Part shown: one piece after another, positions 9,863 through 19,087 of the stretch
How the letters are laid out: the number at the start of each line of letters is the position of its first letter
Numbering within the stretch: position 1 is the first letter of the stretch
NCBI RefSeq assembly: GCF_001939075.1
Contig: NZ_MPTA01000002.1
Span: forward strand, 558,001 to 622,000
Length of the DNA: 64,000 bases
From: Paenisporosarcina indica
GTDB lineage: Bacteria; Bacillota; Bacilli; Bacillales_A; Planococcaceae
Direction: 5' to 3'
Notes under the pieces: model-generated
Told to the model about the DNA's origin: nothing
What the model saw: the letters and a program-made list of their open reading frames with translations, nothing else
Databases searched by the model: none
Program-made: the position numbers and the translations under genes

Positions 9863-10870
9863 TTAACTTAATGGGAAATGACACGCAACACTATGATCTA
9901 TGCCCTTTAATACTGGCACTTCCTCCCTGCACTTGCTCTGTACAAAAGGACATCTCGTATGAAACTTACAACCAGATGGTGGATTTGCCGGACTTGGTAC
10001 ATCACCTTGTAAGACGATTTTTTCTTTATTCCGCAGATGTGGATTTGGCACTGGGTATGCACTCAACAATGCACTAGAATAGGGATGCTTTGGGTTTTTA
10101 AAGATATCTTCAGTTTTTGCAATTTCCACGATATTCCCCAGGTACATAACTGCAATTCGATCACTGATGTATTTCACTGCACCCAGTCCATGTCCAATAA
10201 ATAAAAAGGTTAGCTGAAACTCCTTTTGCAAATCTTTTAAAAGGTTTAAGACTTGGGCTTGTATGGATACATCCAGCGCTGAAACCGGCTCATCGCAAAC
10301 GATTAATTTAGGGTTCAAAATCAATGCTCTTGCAATTCCAATCCGTTGACGCTGCCCCCCCGAGAACTCATGAGGATAGCGACCGACATATGCTCTTGGT
10401 AAACCTACGACCTCTAATATATCGTCCACTTTTTTCTTCACCTCAAAAGGCTCTACCAGTTTGTGGAACAACAATGGTTCGCTTAGTAAATCACCAATTC
10501 GTTTTCTTGGATTCAACGAAGAATAAGGATCTTGGAAGATTATTTGTAAATCGGTACGGATTTTTCTCATTTCCCTGCTTGAAAAATCCGCTAAGTTTTT
10601 TCCTTCAAATATAATTTCTCCTTCAGTCGGCTTTTCCAATTGCACAATCGCTCTGCCTGTTGTTGATTTTCCGCAGCCAGATTCTCCTACCAAACCTAGC
10701 GTTTCACCAGGAAATATGTCGAATGAAATTCCATCGACTGCTTTTACATGCCCTACTGTTCTGGAAAGGATTCCTTTTGTAATTGGATAATGTTGTTTAA
10801 GGTTTCTAACTTGTAAGATTGGGGAACTTTCAGTAGAAATCGTTGTTTCTTTCAAGGATTCCAAAATCAT
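9863..10870 (-). CDS. Peptide ABC transporter ATP-binding protein, OppF/DppF type
   Basis: This 335-residue ATPase has Walker A GESGCGKST, signature FSGGQRQR, Walker B LIVCDEP and the C-terminal oligopeptide-transporter extension with CKFHTRC. In place of the usual H-loop TFLFISHDL it reads TFLFIGHGL: His is kept, but Ser and Asp next to it are changed, which is unusual. Its ATG overlaps the stop of the upstream OppD-like gene by four bases (ATGA), so translation is probably coupled. Confidence 0.93.
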   Translation of the reverse strand: MILESLKETTISTESSPILQVRNLKQHYPITKGILSRTVGHVKAVDGISFDIFPGETLGLVGESGCGKSTTGRAIVQLEKPTEGEIIFEGKNLADFSSREMRKIRTDLQIIFQDPYSSLNPRKRIGDLLSEPLLFHKLVEPFEVKKKVDDILEVVGLPRAYVGRYPHEFSGGQRQRIGIARALILNPKLIVCDEPVSALDVSIQAQVLNLLKDLQKEFQLTFLFIGHGLGAVKYISDRIAVMYLGNIVEIAKTEDIFKNPKHPYSSALLSAYPVPNPHLRNKEKIVLQGDVPSPANPPSGCKFHTRCPFVQSKCREEVPVLKGIDHSVACHFPLS

Positions 10871-11892
10871 ACGGTAACCTCCCTATTTCCGGGTTGAGTT
10901 GCTGCCAATTCTTCTTCCCCTAGCCAACATCTGACTTTATGATCGTCAAGTTCATCATTGGGAACAGGAATTAAATCTGGTTGTTGCTGTAAACAGCGTT
11001 CCATTGCAAATTCACATCTTGTATGGAATCGACAACCTGTTGGCATATTCTGAAAACTGGGAACTGCACCGGGAATTGATACCAGACGCTCTTCCGCATC
11101 ATAATCAATATGTGGGATTGAGCCAATCAAGCCTTTTGTATAAGGGTGTTTGGGATTATCGAATAAGGTGAAGACATTCGCTTCCTCCACAACTTGACCG
11201 GCATACATAACAATAATTCTATCTGCCATTTCTGCGACAACACCCAAATCATGGGTAATAATCATAATGGCTGTATTGAACTTAGTACGAATATTTTTCA
11301 TTAATTCCAGTATTTGCGCTTGAATCGTTACATCCAGAGCAGTGGTTGGCTCATCTGCAATAAGCAATTTGGGGTTGCAGGAAAGCGCCATGGCAATCAT
11401 GACGCGCTGCCTCATTCCTCCTGACAGGGAGTGTGGAAATTCATCCATTATTGCTTCAGGTCTTGGAATACCAACACTATTAAGCATTTCGATGGAATAT
11501 TTTCTCGCTTCCTTTTTGCTTAATTTCATATGGAGGCGAATGCCCTCCATCATTTGATTTCCGATTGTGAAAACCGGGTTAAGGGAAGTCATCGGTTCCT
11601 GAAAAATCATCGAGATTTCATTGCCTCTGATATTTCTCATCTCCGACTCGGATATTTTGGTCAAATCAAGCCCATTAAACAGGATGGATCCTTTTTTGAC
11701 TATTCCATGTTTCCCAAGCAATCTCATAATCGATAAAGAGGTAACGCTTTTCCCGCACCCTGATTCTCCGACGATGCCAATTGTTTGTCCTGGTTTCAAC
11801 TGGAAGCTTACTTCCTCTACAGATGTAACCTCTCCCTTACCTGTCTTAAATACAGTTTGAAGCTTATCTACTTCCAATAAGTATTTTGCCAA
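10867..11892 (-). CDS. Peptide ABC transporter ATP-binding protein, OppD/DppD type
   Basis: This 341-residue ATPase has Walker A GESGCGKSV, signature LSGGMRQR, Walker B LLIADEPTTALD, H-loop ITHDLG and a C-terminal extension with the cysteine motif CRFHTRCEFAMERC seen in DppD/OppD proteins. It pairs with the OppF-like subunit to energise uptake. It is the second gene of the operon, 15 bases after the M20 hydrolase. Confidence 0.94.
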   Translation of the reverse strand: MAKYLLEVDKLQTVFKTGKGEVTSVEEVSFQLKPGQTIGIVGESGCGKSVTSLSIMRLLGKHGIVKKGSILFNGLDLTKISESEMRNIRGNEISMIFQEPMTSLNPVFTIGNQMMEGIRLHMKLSKKEARKYSIEMLNSVGIPRPEAIMDEFPHSLSGGMRQRVMIAMALSCNPKLLIADEPTTALDVTIQAQILELMKNIRTKFNTAIMIITHDLGVVAEMADRIIVMYAGQVVEEANVFTLFDNPKHPYTKGLIGSIPHIDYDAEERLVSIPGAVPSFQNMPTGCRFHTRCEFAMERCLQQQPDLIPVPNDELDDHKVRCWLGEEELAATQPGNREVTV

Positions 11893-11907
11893 AATATGCC
11901 CTCCTCT

Positions 11908-13140
11908 CTAGGTTGTCATTAGTTCAATATCAGCATGTTCATCGAAATTTTCATCTTTAGATGGTTGTTCGCATAAATAGTGATGGGTAATCGATAGTAG
12001 AGCTTGACCAGCCAGTATCATGGCTCTTTCATCGAAATCGAATTTTGGGTGATGATGAGGGTAACATGCTCCAATTTCTTCATTTCCTGCTGAAGTGAAG
12101 AAAAACATGCCTGGTTTATTTTGAATGAAATACCCAAAATCCTCACTTCCCATAATGGGCTCGATGTTGACTAACTTCTCTTCACCGACTTGTTTGCTCA
12201 TGACTTCAACAAATACATCCGTTTCTTTATCATGATTTACAAGTGCGGGATAGCCACGTGAATACTCCACTTCACATGTCGCATGAAATGCTGCGCAAAT
12301 TCCTTGCACAATCGTTTTCATCTCATTTTCAATGCGGTCACGAACTTCCGGATCAAACGTACGGACAGTTCCCGTAATTTCCGCAGTATCTGCGATGACA
12401 TTCGGTGCTCCCCCAGCATGGAAAGATCCTACGGAAACTACAGCGGGTCTTAGAGGATTGATTTGTCTCGCCACGATATGCTGAAGCTGATTGACAACCT
12501 GTGTACCAATTGCGATAGCATCTACTGTTTCGTGTGGCGCTGAACCGTGTCCACCTCTTCCTTGTATTGTTATAACAAAGGCATCTACCGCGGCCATCAT
12601 CGGTCCTTTGCGATAAGAATAAGTTCCATACGGTGCATTTGCCATTAAATGAGTTCCAAATACAACATCCACCCCATCAAGCGCACCGTCCTCCACCATC
12701 GCGATTGCCCCACCTGGAGCTTTTTCTTCAGCGTGTTGATGTAAAAGCACCACATTTCCATGTAAGTACTCTCGGTTCTCACTCAATATTTTCGCCACTC
12801 CCAGAAGTGTTGCTGTGTGCCCATCGTGCCCACATGCATGCATGACACCAGGAACGGTTGACTTGTAAGGAACATTCTTCTCATCCTGAATCGGGAGTGC
12901 GTCAAAATCTGCACGCAATGCAATTGTTCTACCTGGCTTTCCTCCCCTGATAATCCCGACGACTCCTCGACCACCAACACCTGTTTTCACTTCAATCCCT
13001 AAATTACTCAGGTAATCGGCAATTTTTTGGGGCGTCCTTACTTCTTCAAACGATAATTCTGGATTCATATGAAAATCTCGTCTCCACTCAACCATCTGAC
13101 TATATAACTCATCTAAACTCTCTTTCCAACTGTCTATCAT
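11908..13140 (-). CDS. M20 family N-acyl amino acid amidohydrolase / aminoacylase
   Basis: This 410-residue cytosolic metallohydrolase belongs to the M20D group (hippurate hydrolase, N-acetyl-diaminopimelate deacetylase, IAA-amino acid hydrolase). Metal ligands are visible in MHACGHDGHT (His101, Cys103, His105) and HQHAEE (Glu138/139, His136). The dimerisation domain lies at about residues 185-295. It is the promoter-proximal gene of the peptide transporter operon, which implies that the imported substrate is an N-acylated amino acid or short peptide deacylated inside the cell. Confidence 0.92.
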   Translation of the reverse strand: MIDSWKESLDELYSQMVEWRRDFHMNPELSFEEVRTPQKIADYLSNLGIEVKTGVGGRGVVGIIRGGKPGRTIALRADFDALPIQDEKNVPYKSTVPGVMHACGHDGHTATLLGVAKILSENREYLHGNVVLLHQHAEEKAPGGAIAMVEDGALDGVDVVFGTHLMANAPYGTYSYRKGPMMAAVDAFVITIQGRGGHGSAPHETVDAIAIGTQVVNQLQHIVARQINPLRPAVVSVGSFHAGGAPNVIADTAEITGTVRTFDPEVRDRIENEMKTIVQGICAAFHATCEVEYSRGYPALVNHDKETDVFVEVMSKQVGEEKLVNIEPIMGSEDFGYFIQNKPGMFFFTSAGNEEIGACYPHHHPKFDFDERAMILAGQALLSITHHYLCEQPSKDENFDEHADIELMTT

Positions 13141-13650
13141 ACGAACACATCCCTTATCGTTTATTATAATTATGCAGATTAATTAAATTGTCACAACATT
13201 CAGCTAAATAAACACATTATTCAATTCGTCATTTTCGCTCAATTGCACGAAAACAATTTACCGATCATCCCAAATACAAATTTATTATGAGTCACCGTAA
13301 GCATCTACTAACTAATTCACACCCCACAGTCATCTTTCTGAAGTACATTTTTATTCATGCTTACGAATAAAGCAATCACAATGATGGAAATAATTAAACT
13401 ATTTTTAAAACTATAATGGATAATTATCAAATAATCAATTTATATTTTTGAAAATTTAAAAAATTCTATTAAAATATATATATCGACATTATTCTTGTTC
13501 TTTCTATTCCATTAATTGACTCCATCAAAAAATCCAAGTCACTTGATTTCCATGACTTGGATTAGATTGCCCGTATTTTTTCACTCATTTTACCTACCAT
13601 ATATCCATTAAAATTCTGTTGTACTGTCCACCTAATAACTAATAACTTAT
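13141..13650. other. Gap without an intact gene
   Basis: This 510-base AT-rich gap holds the promoter region of the peptide operon on its left side and one orphan hairpin at 13525-13563. No open frame with a ribosome-binding site was found. Confidence 0.6.
13525..13563 (-). terminator. Orphan intrinsic terminator
   Basis: AATCCAAGTCA/TGACTTGGATT forms a strong hairpin with a T6 run on the minus strand. The only sequence feeding it is the decayed region at 13651-14500, where no minus-strand gene survives, so it probably belonged to a deleted gene. Confidence 0.65.
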
Positions 13651-14500
13651 GCAGACACCGCGATATATTATGACAAAATCGATGGGAAAAACACATTTAA
13701 ACTTTTTACTAATGATCTAAAGCTACAGCTTGAAAGAAAACGTTGATTGAGGTTGAATTAAGAAAAGCGATAAAAAATGTGAACTTTATCTTCACTATCA
13801 GTCAAAATTCAATTTGCAGACGAATGAATTAGCAAGAGTCGAAGCACTGATCCGATGGGAAAATTCGAGTTTAGGGTTCGTTTATCCCGATCGCTGAAGA
13901 TACTGGGGTATTTATCGAAATCGGGAACTGGGTAATTAGTAGAGTCTTAAACCAAATAGACATATTACGGCGCAATGGGCATCCATTAGTTAAATTCTCG
14001 TTTAACGTTTCTCAACAACAGTTTCGAGATAATAACTTAATTCCTTTTATCGAATCTAGTTTGTACATATATAACATAGAGGCCAACTATTTAGAACTTG
14101 AATTTACGGAGAGTGTGCTTGAAGACTTCGAATTAGTCATTCCAAAAATAACTGCCCTCAAGGAACTTGGATTTGGGTATCGATTGATGATTTTGGAACG
14201 GGTTACTCATCCCTTAGTCTTCAGAAAAACTTGCCTTTCGATACGTTGAAGATAGATCAATCATTCGTTCGTGATTTGATCGGCAATAGTAAAGATATTA
14301 CTCTTATTGAAACAATCATTAACAATGGGAAAATATCCAACTTAAATGTTGTTGCTGAAGGGACTTAAACAGAGGATCACCTTCATTTCCTAGGTCAATT
14401 GGAATGTCCGATGGGCCAAGGTTATTATTTCAGCAAACCAATTTCAGCGATAGAGTTAGAAGAACAATTTTTCAGTAAACGAACTATCTTGAACAACTGA
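13651..14500 (+). pseudogene. Decayed GGDEF-EAL cyclic-di-GMP protein
   Basis: Joined over frameshifts and stops, the translation gives the tail of a GGDEF domain (ADTAIYYDKIDGKNTFKLF), a linker, and a nearly complete EAL phosphodiesterase domain: ELYLHYQSKFNLQTNELA, then VEALIRW (the EAL signature itself), NVSQQQFRDNNL, LELEFTES, DDFGTGYSSL, LKIDQSFVRDL, VVAEGT and GQGYYFSKPIS. Stops occur after LERKR, after YPDR and after VVAEGT; frameshifts occur near 13770 and 14180-14200. The N-terminal sensor and most of the GGDEF domain are gone. The intact ancestor would have turned over cyclic-di-GMP. Confidence 0.9.
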
Positions 14501-14810
14501 TGAATGATTTTGCACTCGTTAAACGGTGTACTTTTATGTGGGAATAAAATCCAGTTCGATGTTAATGATTGGGATTTTCTTTGTTTTATCTCTAATGAAG
14601 AACATATTGGGAATGCATGAAAATATTGATCTCTAGACGGTTCTTTATCTCGTGTTACACTAAGTGTGTAGTAGAAAAGGAAACTTTTCTAAACTCAATT
14701 TTGATCATATGTGCAACAACATACTTTCCCTGATTTGTTATGTTGTTTCACTTATACTTAGACGTCCGGGGTGGTTGCCGGGCGTCTTTTCTGATTCCCA
14801 CGATGATTCA
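14501..14810. other. Gap with two hairpins
   Basis: This gap holds two hairpins, AACAACATA/TATGTTGTT near 14715-14747 and the terminator at 14760. No gene was seen. Confidence 0.5.
14760..14790 (+). terminator. Terminator-like hairpin after the GGDEF-EAL remnant
   Basis: AGACGTCCGG pairs with CCGGGCGTCT (one internal mismatch), followed by TTTT on the plus strand. Confidence 0.6.
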
Positions 14811-15023
14811 TTAACGATAGTTCATAAACTGCGTTGCACGTTGAGTTGGCATTTGAAAATTCGCATCATTTAATTGTTGATACGTGTTCAATAGTTCATC
14901 CAGTCTTTGGCTACACGCAACAACACGTGGATCTACAAATCCAAAACGCTTTGCATTATTATACATATCTCTTTTATATAAATAGATTTTTACCAGCAAT
15001 ATATATTTATTTAACATTCTCAT
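14811..15023 (-). CDS. Spo0E-like aspartyl-phosphate phosphatase
   Basis: This small protein (about 70 residues) carries the Spo0E-family signature SQRLDELLNTYQQL, preceded by a first helix (YKRDMYNNAKRFGFVDPRVV) that aligns with the family. Spo0E-type proteins dephosphorylate Spo0A~P and delay sporulation. The start is uncertain: three in-frame ATG codons lie close together (15041, 15032, 15023). The GGGGGA element fits 15023 best. The gene is monocistronic. Confidence 0.7.
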   Translation of the reverse strand: MRMLNKYILLVKIYLYKRDMYNNAKRFGFVDPRVVACSQRLDELLNTYQQLNDANFQMPTQRATQFMNYR

Positions 15024-15231
15024 CTTTTTCATTTCCCCCATACACTAATTTTCTCGGCTTCATTTATCCAGTTCGTTATGAAACAACTTTTTCATAGTAT
15101 TATAGATGGAATGTAAAAATTGTCGAAACTTGGTTCTAATTACAATTTTCATTATTTTGTCACATTTACCCAAAATAAAACAAAAAAATGTTGACTTAAA
15201 CATTTGTTTGATCCTCTAAATGTCAGGAAAA

Positions 15232-16356
15232 TTACTGTTTCAACCAAATCATATTCTTATCCTGTGAAAAATTAGCTAGATTATATAAAAACAAGACTTC
15301 ATCAATTTCGTTGGTATCCAAATACTCGTATATATTCAGATGGTAGTAACGAAGATCAATTACATGTATCTCTTCAAAATGATTTGCTAGGAATGGTATA
15401 AAGGCGTGTGCATATGAATCTTTTATAACAACGAGTTTTCGTCCGTTATGGAGACTAGATTTAATTTTCACAAGACTATGATTGCCATTTAAAAATACAG
15501 CATATTGGTCTTTTTTATTTAAATTGTCCCATTCATATAGCGTGTTTGAACTTTGGTCATTAACTTCGTATTCCACCTCATAAGTTAAATTGAACTTTGG
15601 AAGAAAAATTTCAATCTCATCGGGTTCTATACGATAGGCACTTGCTTTCGAATACAAAGTACCATAAAAATCATTAGATACCGTTTCAACGGAAAAATCA
15701 TCTTTCCTATAAGGCCGAAATCCCATCTTTTTTGCCGCGGCTTCATATGCGTAATAAGCACCTATACTTGTCCAATGATGGTCTGTCCGAAAGTATATCT
15801 GCTCCTCTTTTTCACGTAATAGAACACCATATACATCTAAATATATTATCGATTCATTAAACTGATCCTCTAAATAAGTAAGTGTTTCTTTCTGACTAAA
15901 TGATGGTGCATACAAAGGTAAGTTTTCATTGTATATTCCCACCGATGTTGGAGCGACCATCAAATATGATGTAATATTCTCAGCTTTATTTAAAAAATAG
16001 AGAATGTTATTTATATTTTTTTGAAGCTGCTCCCCTGGCTTATCATAGCCTTCTAATAAATAGTCTTCTTTGCCAAAAAATACGCCGTTATTTTCTTTCT
16101 TTAATGTTACCCGTTCGACATCGGTATTAAGTCCCACCCAAAATTTTTTCCAAACAAATTGATCACTTAAATACACTTCAAAGTCATCTGTAAATTCACC
16201 TGAAATAAAACTGTCAAATGTAAATTGTGGCATTTGAGACAAAACACGATTTTCGATTTCAGAAAAGTTCATGTTCTTTGAAACTAGATTTGAAACGCCT
16301 ATACCGAATATAAAACACAGGAATATTCCACAAATAACTTTATTCACCACAGACAT
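15232..16356 (-). CDS. DHHW-family SGNH-like protein (AlgJ/AlgX type, probable O-acetyltransfer partner)
   Basis: This 374-residue protein has one N-terminal membrane anchor and the hallmark TDHHWTSIGAYYAYEAA at about residue 190, the Asp-His pair of SGNH/AlgJ-like acetyltransferases. A later KDSYAHAFIPFLANH contains the probable catalytic Ser of this fold. It follows the MBOAT gene by 15 bases. Such pairs move acetyl groups from the cytoplasm (MBOAT) to an extracellular polysaccharide or cell-wall glycan (DHHW). The glycan target is not shown by the sequence. Confidence 0.88.
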   Translation of the reverse strand: MSVVNKVICGIFLCFIFGIGVSNLVSKNMNFSEIENRVLSQMPQFTFDSFISGEFTDDFEVYLSDQFVWKKFWVGLNTDVERVTLKKENNGVFFGKEDYLLEGYDKPGEQLQKNINNILYFLNKAENITSYLMVAPTSVGIYNENLPLYAPSFSQKETLTYLEDQFNESIIYLDVYGVLLREKEEQIYFRTDHHWTSIGAYYAYEAAAKKMGFRPYRKDDFSVETVSNDFYGTLYSKASAYRIEPDEIEIFLPKFNLTYEVEYEVNDQSSNTLYEWDNLNKKDQYAVFLNGNHSLVKIKSSLHNGRKLVVIKDSYAHAFIPFLANHFEEIHVIDLRYYHLNIYEYLDTNEIDEVLFLYNLANFSQDKNMIWLKQ

Positions 16357-16371
16357 GTCTAGACCCCCCCA

Positions 16372-17796
16372 TTAAAAACGAAAATACAGAAATGGATTAT
16401 ATGATGCATCAACCAAGTAAGCCGTTGATAATAAAAGAATCCATAAATAATAGGAAGGTATACCCACATGTTCAACAAAAGAAATGATAGTTTTCGATTG
16501 CTTACTTATATATGTATGTCGAAAAGTAAAAAGTGCTGGCGTTGATGCAATGAGTAGAATAATAAGTAAAACAATATGGGTATAAAAATAATAGAGAAAC
16601 TGTGCATCGTAAAGGTTATTCATCGACAAACCGAACATGATTTTCGCATATTCAAGACCTGCCATGAAATCTTCAAATACAAATAGTACCCAACTAATTA
16701 GGATGACAAAAAGAAGATAGGCATGTTGAAAAACTGGATTCATTTTTCTTATTATGTTCAGCCAGCCAGCTTTTTCAATGGCAATCAGCACTCCAAAATA
16801 TAGTCCCCATAAAACAAAATTCCAACTCGCCCCATGCCATAACCCTGTTATCCCCCAAACAATAAATAAGTTTCGGTAGTTTAGTAACTTCCCTTTTCTA
16901 CTTCCTCCAAGCGGTATGTATACATAGTCACGAAACCAAGTGCCTAAAGAAATATGCCATCTTCGCCAAAACTCAGTCACACTTTTTGAGATATATGGGT
17001 AATGAAAATTCCTTGGGAAATTAAATCCAAACATTTTACCTAATCCTACAGCCATATCAGAATAACCACTGAAGTCAAAATAAATTTGTAGAGAGAATGC
17101 TATTATTCCAAGCCACGCTGTGAGTACGGATAGTTCAGTAGGGCTTTGATTTTGAATGTCATTCCATAGTAACCCGATATTGTTCGCAAGAAGCACTTTT
17201 TTACCTAACCCGATGATAAAAATCTTTATGCCATCAGAAAATTGGGAGGGATTCCACTCACGTCGCTGAAGTTCTTCAGCAATTGTTTGATAACGGACAA
17301 TTGGTCCAGCGATTAATTGCGGAAATAATGATACATAAAGTGCTAACGCAATAGGATTTTTTTGAGGGAGTACCTGCCCACGATAGATATCAATGGAATA
17401 AGACATCGTTTGAAATGTATAAAAAGATATTCCTATTGGGAGGGACAAGTGAAGAGGATCCATTCCCGTACCCAGCAAAACATTTACACTGTCAATCAAG
17501 AAATCTGCATATTTAAAAAACGTTAGAATTCCTATATTTACGATCAAGGAAGAAATGAGGACAACTTTTGCTTTCAGCCGATTTTTTAGCCGATATTTAT
17601 GAATAAATAATCCATGAAAATAATCAACACATGCCGAAAAAATCATAAGGGCTATATAAATAGGCTCCCCCCATGCATAAAAAAACAAACTAACGATAAG
17701 TAATACGATATTTTTCATTTTCTTTGGGCTTACATAATAGATGAAAAGCGTGATAGGTAAAAAGAAAAAAAGAAACGTTAAACTGCTAAAAACCAT
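16372..17796 (-). CDS. MBOAT family O-acyltransferase (AlgI/PatA-like)
   Basis: This 474-residue polytopic membrane protein has the AlgI/DltB-type MBOAT core: SFYTFQTMSYSIDIYRG, LPQLIAGPIVRY, DFSGYSDMAVGLGKMFG, FWRRWHISLGTWFRDYVYIP and the catalytic His in GLWHGASWNFVLWG (about residue 320). It exports activated acyl groups across the membrane for O-acylation of a surface glycan. It is the middle gene of a three-gene operon, preceded by a DUF4358 lipoprotein and followed by a DHHW protein. Confidence 0.93.
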   Translation of the reverse strand: MVFSSLTFLFFFLPITLFIYYVSPKKMKNIVLLIVSLFFYAWGEPIYIALMIFSACVDYFHGLFIHKYRLKNRLKAKVVLISSLIVNIGILTFFKYADFLIDSVNVLLGTGMDPLHLSLPIGISFYTFQTMSYSIDIYRGQVLPQKNPIALALYVSLFPQLIAGPIVRYQTIAEELQRREWNPSQFSDGIKIFIIGLGKKVLLANNIGLLWNDIQNQSPTELSVLTAWLGIIAFSLQIYFDFSGYSDMAVGLGKMFGFNFPRNFHYPYISKSVTEFWRRWHISLGTWFRDYVYIPLGGSRKGKLLNYRNLFIVWGITGLWHGASWNFVLWGLYFGVLIAIEKAGWLNIIRKMNPVFQHAYLLFVILISWVLFVFEDFMAGLEYAKIMFGLSMNNLYDAQFLYYFYTHIVLLIILLIASTPALFTFRHTYISKQSKTIISFVEHVGIPSYYLWILLLSTAYLVDASYNPFLYFRF

Positions 17797-17821
17797 GAAA
17801 TCACTTCCAGTTTAGATATAG

Positions 17822-17846
17822 AAAAAGGCACTCAGAGTGCCTTTTG
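17822..17846 (-). terminator. Terminator inside the DUF4358-MBOAT operon
   Basis: AAAAGGCACTC/GAGTGCCTTTT is a near-perfect 11-bp stem followed by T5 on the minus strand, between the DUF4358 gene stop and the MBOAT start. It probably lowers expression of the two downstream genes relative to the lipoprotein. Confidence 0.75.
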
Positions 17847-17848
17847 GT

Positions 17849-18412
17849 TTACTCGAAATTTTGATTAAATACTTCTTTGATTTTTTCTGGATGTTCATAC
17901 GTCACATACAATAAATAGTTGCCTTTTGTAGTTATGATATTTTTTTTCACTTTTTCATATTGATCTGGCAAATACTGCTCCCAAGTATGTGTTTGCGCTT
18001 CTAATTCTCTTTCCAAACTTTCTTTAAGCTTATCTACATGGGCTTCGTCGGACGCTTCCAATAAAATAATCTCATCGGAGTTGACGTTCATCATCGCTGC
18101 TATAACAATCCCACTGTTAAACTCTTCCTTGTTTAATTGCATCTTCTCAAGCAAGATAGCAACTGCAGGATCATCCTCTTCCGATTCTTTTAAATCAGTC
18201 TCAATATAGCTCTGTAAATTTCCATCAACTAAAACATCTTCCCCGGCACCATTCGCTTTCATGTCCTCAGCAATTTGTTCTTTAATCTGTGTTGCAATCT
18301 CCTCTAACGAGACTTTCGGTGCTTTTTCTTTCTCATCAATCGATTGCTCTGTGCATCCTACTAACAAAGATAGGATAGCAATAAAAACTAGTAAACTTAA
18401 AATTCTTTTCAT
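17849..18412 (-). CDS. DUF4358 domain lipoprotein
   Basis: The 187-residue product has a lipoprotein signal ending LSLLVGC (Cys20) and a soluble domain of the DUF4358 type, with the typical SGIVIAAMMNVNSDEIILLEA stretch split by the family's conserved N and D residues. Its role is unknown. DUF4358 genes are often found beside MBOAT and DHHW acyltransfer genes in Firmicutes, as here, which suggests a part in the same surface modification. Start ATG 18412 follows AGGAGG. Confidence 0.8.
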   Translation of the reverse strand: MKRILSLLVFIAILSLLVGCTEQSIDEKEKAPKVSLEEIATQIKEQIAEDMKANGAGEDVLVDGNLQSYIETDLKESEEDDPAVAILLEKMQLNKEEFNSGIVIAAMMNVNSDEIILLEASDEAHVDKLKESLERELEAQTHTWEQYLPDQYEKVKKNIITTKGNYLLYVTYEHPEKIKEVFNQNFE

Positions 18413-18744
18413 GATGTCCTCCTAAAATAATTGAAATATCTTCTTACAACAAAATTAGACGGACACCTTTATATTTAGTTACAAAAGTACTATTATTTAG
18501 CATTCAAGGGAATCCGGGATGACAAGTTCTAAATTCGTAATTGAAATTAAGGCTTTAGTAATCATCCACCGATACTGAGCGATGGCTCAGTCGTAAAAAA
18601 GGGTTTCACGTAGGAAACACCCCAATCACGGAAACTTTCCGATACTTTACTAGAAGAAGTTTTCACTTTTTTACAGACATTATGTTTACTGAAGAATTCA
18701 ATTTCTCTTTCAGGAAACACTGTAGTAAAGAGGAGGAGATTCAA
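18413..18744. other. Gap upstream of the spore-protein gene
   Basis: It contains the promoter region of the DUF4358 gene, the repeat copy at 18574-18623 and the leader of the spore-protein gene. No further gene was seen. Confidence 0.5.
18574..18623 (-). repeat. One-unit copy of the TTCCTACGT repeat element (family B)
   Basis: On the minus strand this reads GGGGTGTTTCCTACGTGAA, a short T-rich filler, then an ACTGAGCC...GGCTCAGT-type hairpin. These are the left edge, one 21-base unit, and the right hairpin of the four-unit arrays at 42690 and 42940. Confidence 0.75.
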
Positions 18745-19017
18745 ATGGCAAAAAACAATAAAATAATTATCCCTGAAGCGAGAGCAGGTTTAAATCAATT
18801 AAAAGCAAAAGTCATGAAATCTAAAGGGTACAACGTAAATGAAGAGAAACCAGATGATGTAAAATATGAAATTGCAAATGAACTGGGGATACCACTTAGT
18901 AAAGATTACAATGGAAAACTCACATCTGAACAAGCAGGCAAAATAGGTGGACCTATAGGTGGCAATATGGTCAAAGAGATGATTAGAATGGCTCAAGAAC
19001 AAATGCTGAAAAAATAA
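18745..19017 (+). CDS. Alpha/beta-type small acid-soluble spore protein (SASP)
   Basis: The 90-residue product carries both SASP signatures: the germination-protease site region KYEIANELGIPL (cleavage expected within this stretch) and the DNA-binding KIGGPIGGNMVKEMI. SASPs coat spore DNA and protect it from UV, then are degraded at germination. The start at 18745 is chosen because AGGAGGAG lies 8 bases upstream; a longer in-frame start at 18682 has no such site. Two Met/Lys-rich substitutions and the C-terminus are ordinary. The presence of this gene marks the host as a spore former. Confidence 0.95.
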   Translation: MAKNNKIIIPEARAGLNQLKAKVMKSKGYNVNEEKPDDVKYEIANELGIPLSKDYNGKLTSEQAGKIGGPIGGNMVKEMIRMAQEQMLKK

Positions 19018-19037
19018 AATCGTTGATTGAACACGAT

Positions 19038-19073
19038 TAATCCCAATCATAAATTACCTGATTGGGATTTACT
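19038..19073. terminator. Terminator between the SASP gene and thrB
   Basis: TAATCCCAATCA/TGATTGGGATTTA forms a hairpin between two convergent genes, so it can serve both. Confidence 0.7.
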
Positions 19074-19087
19074 TATAGATATGATAG

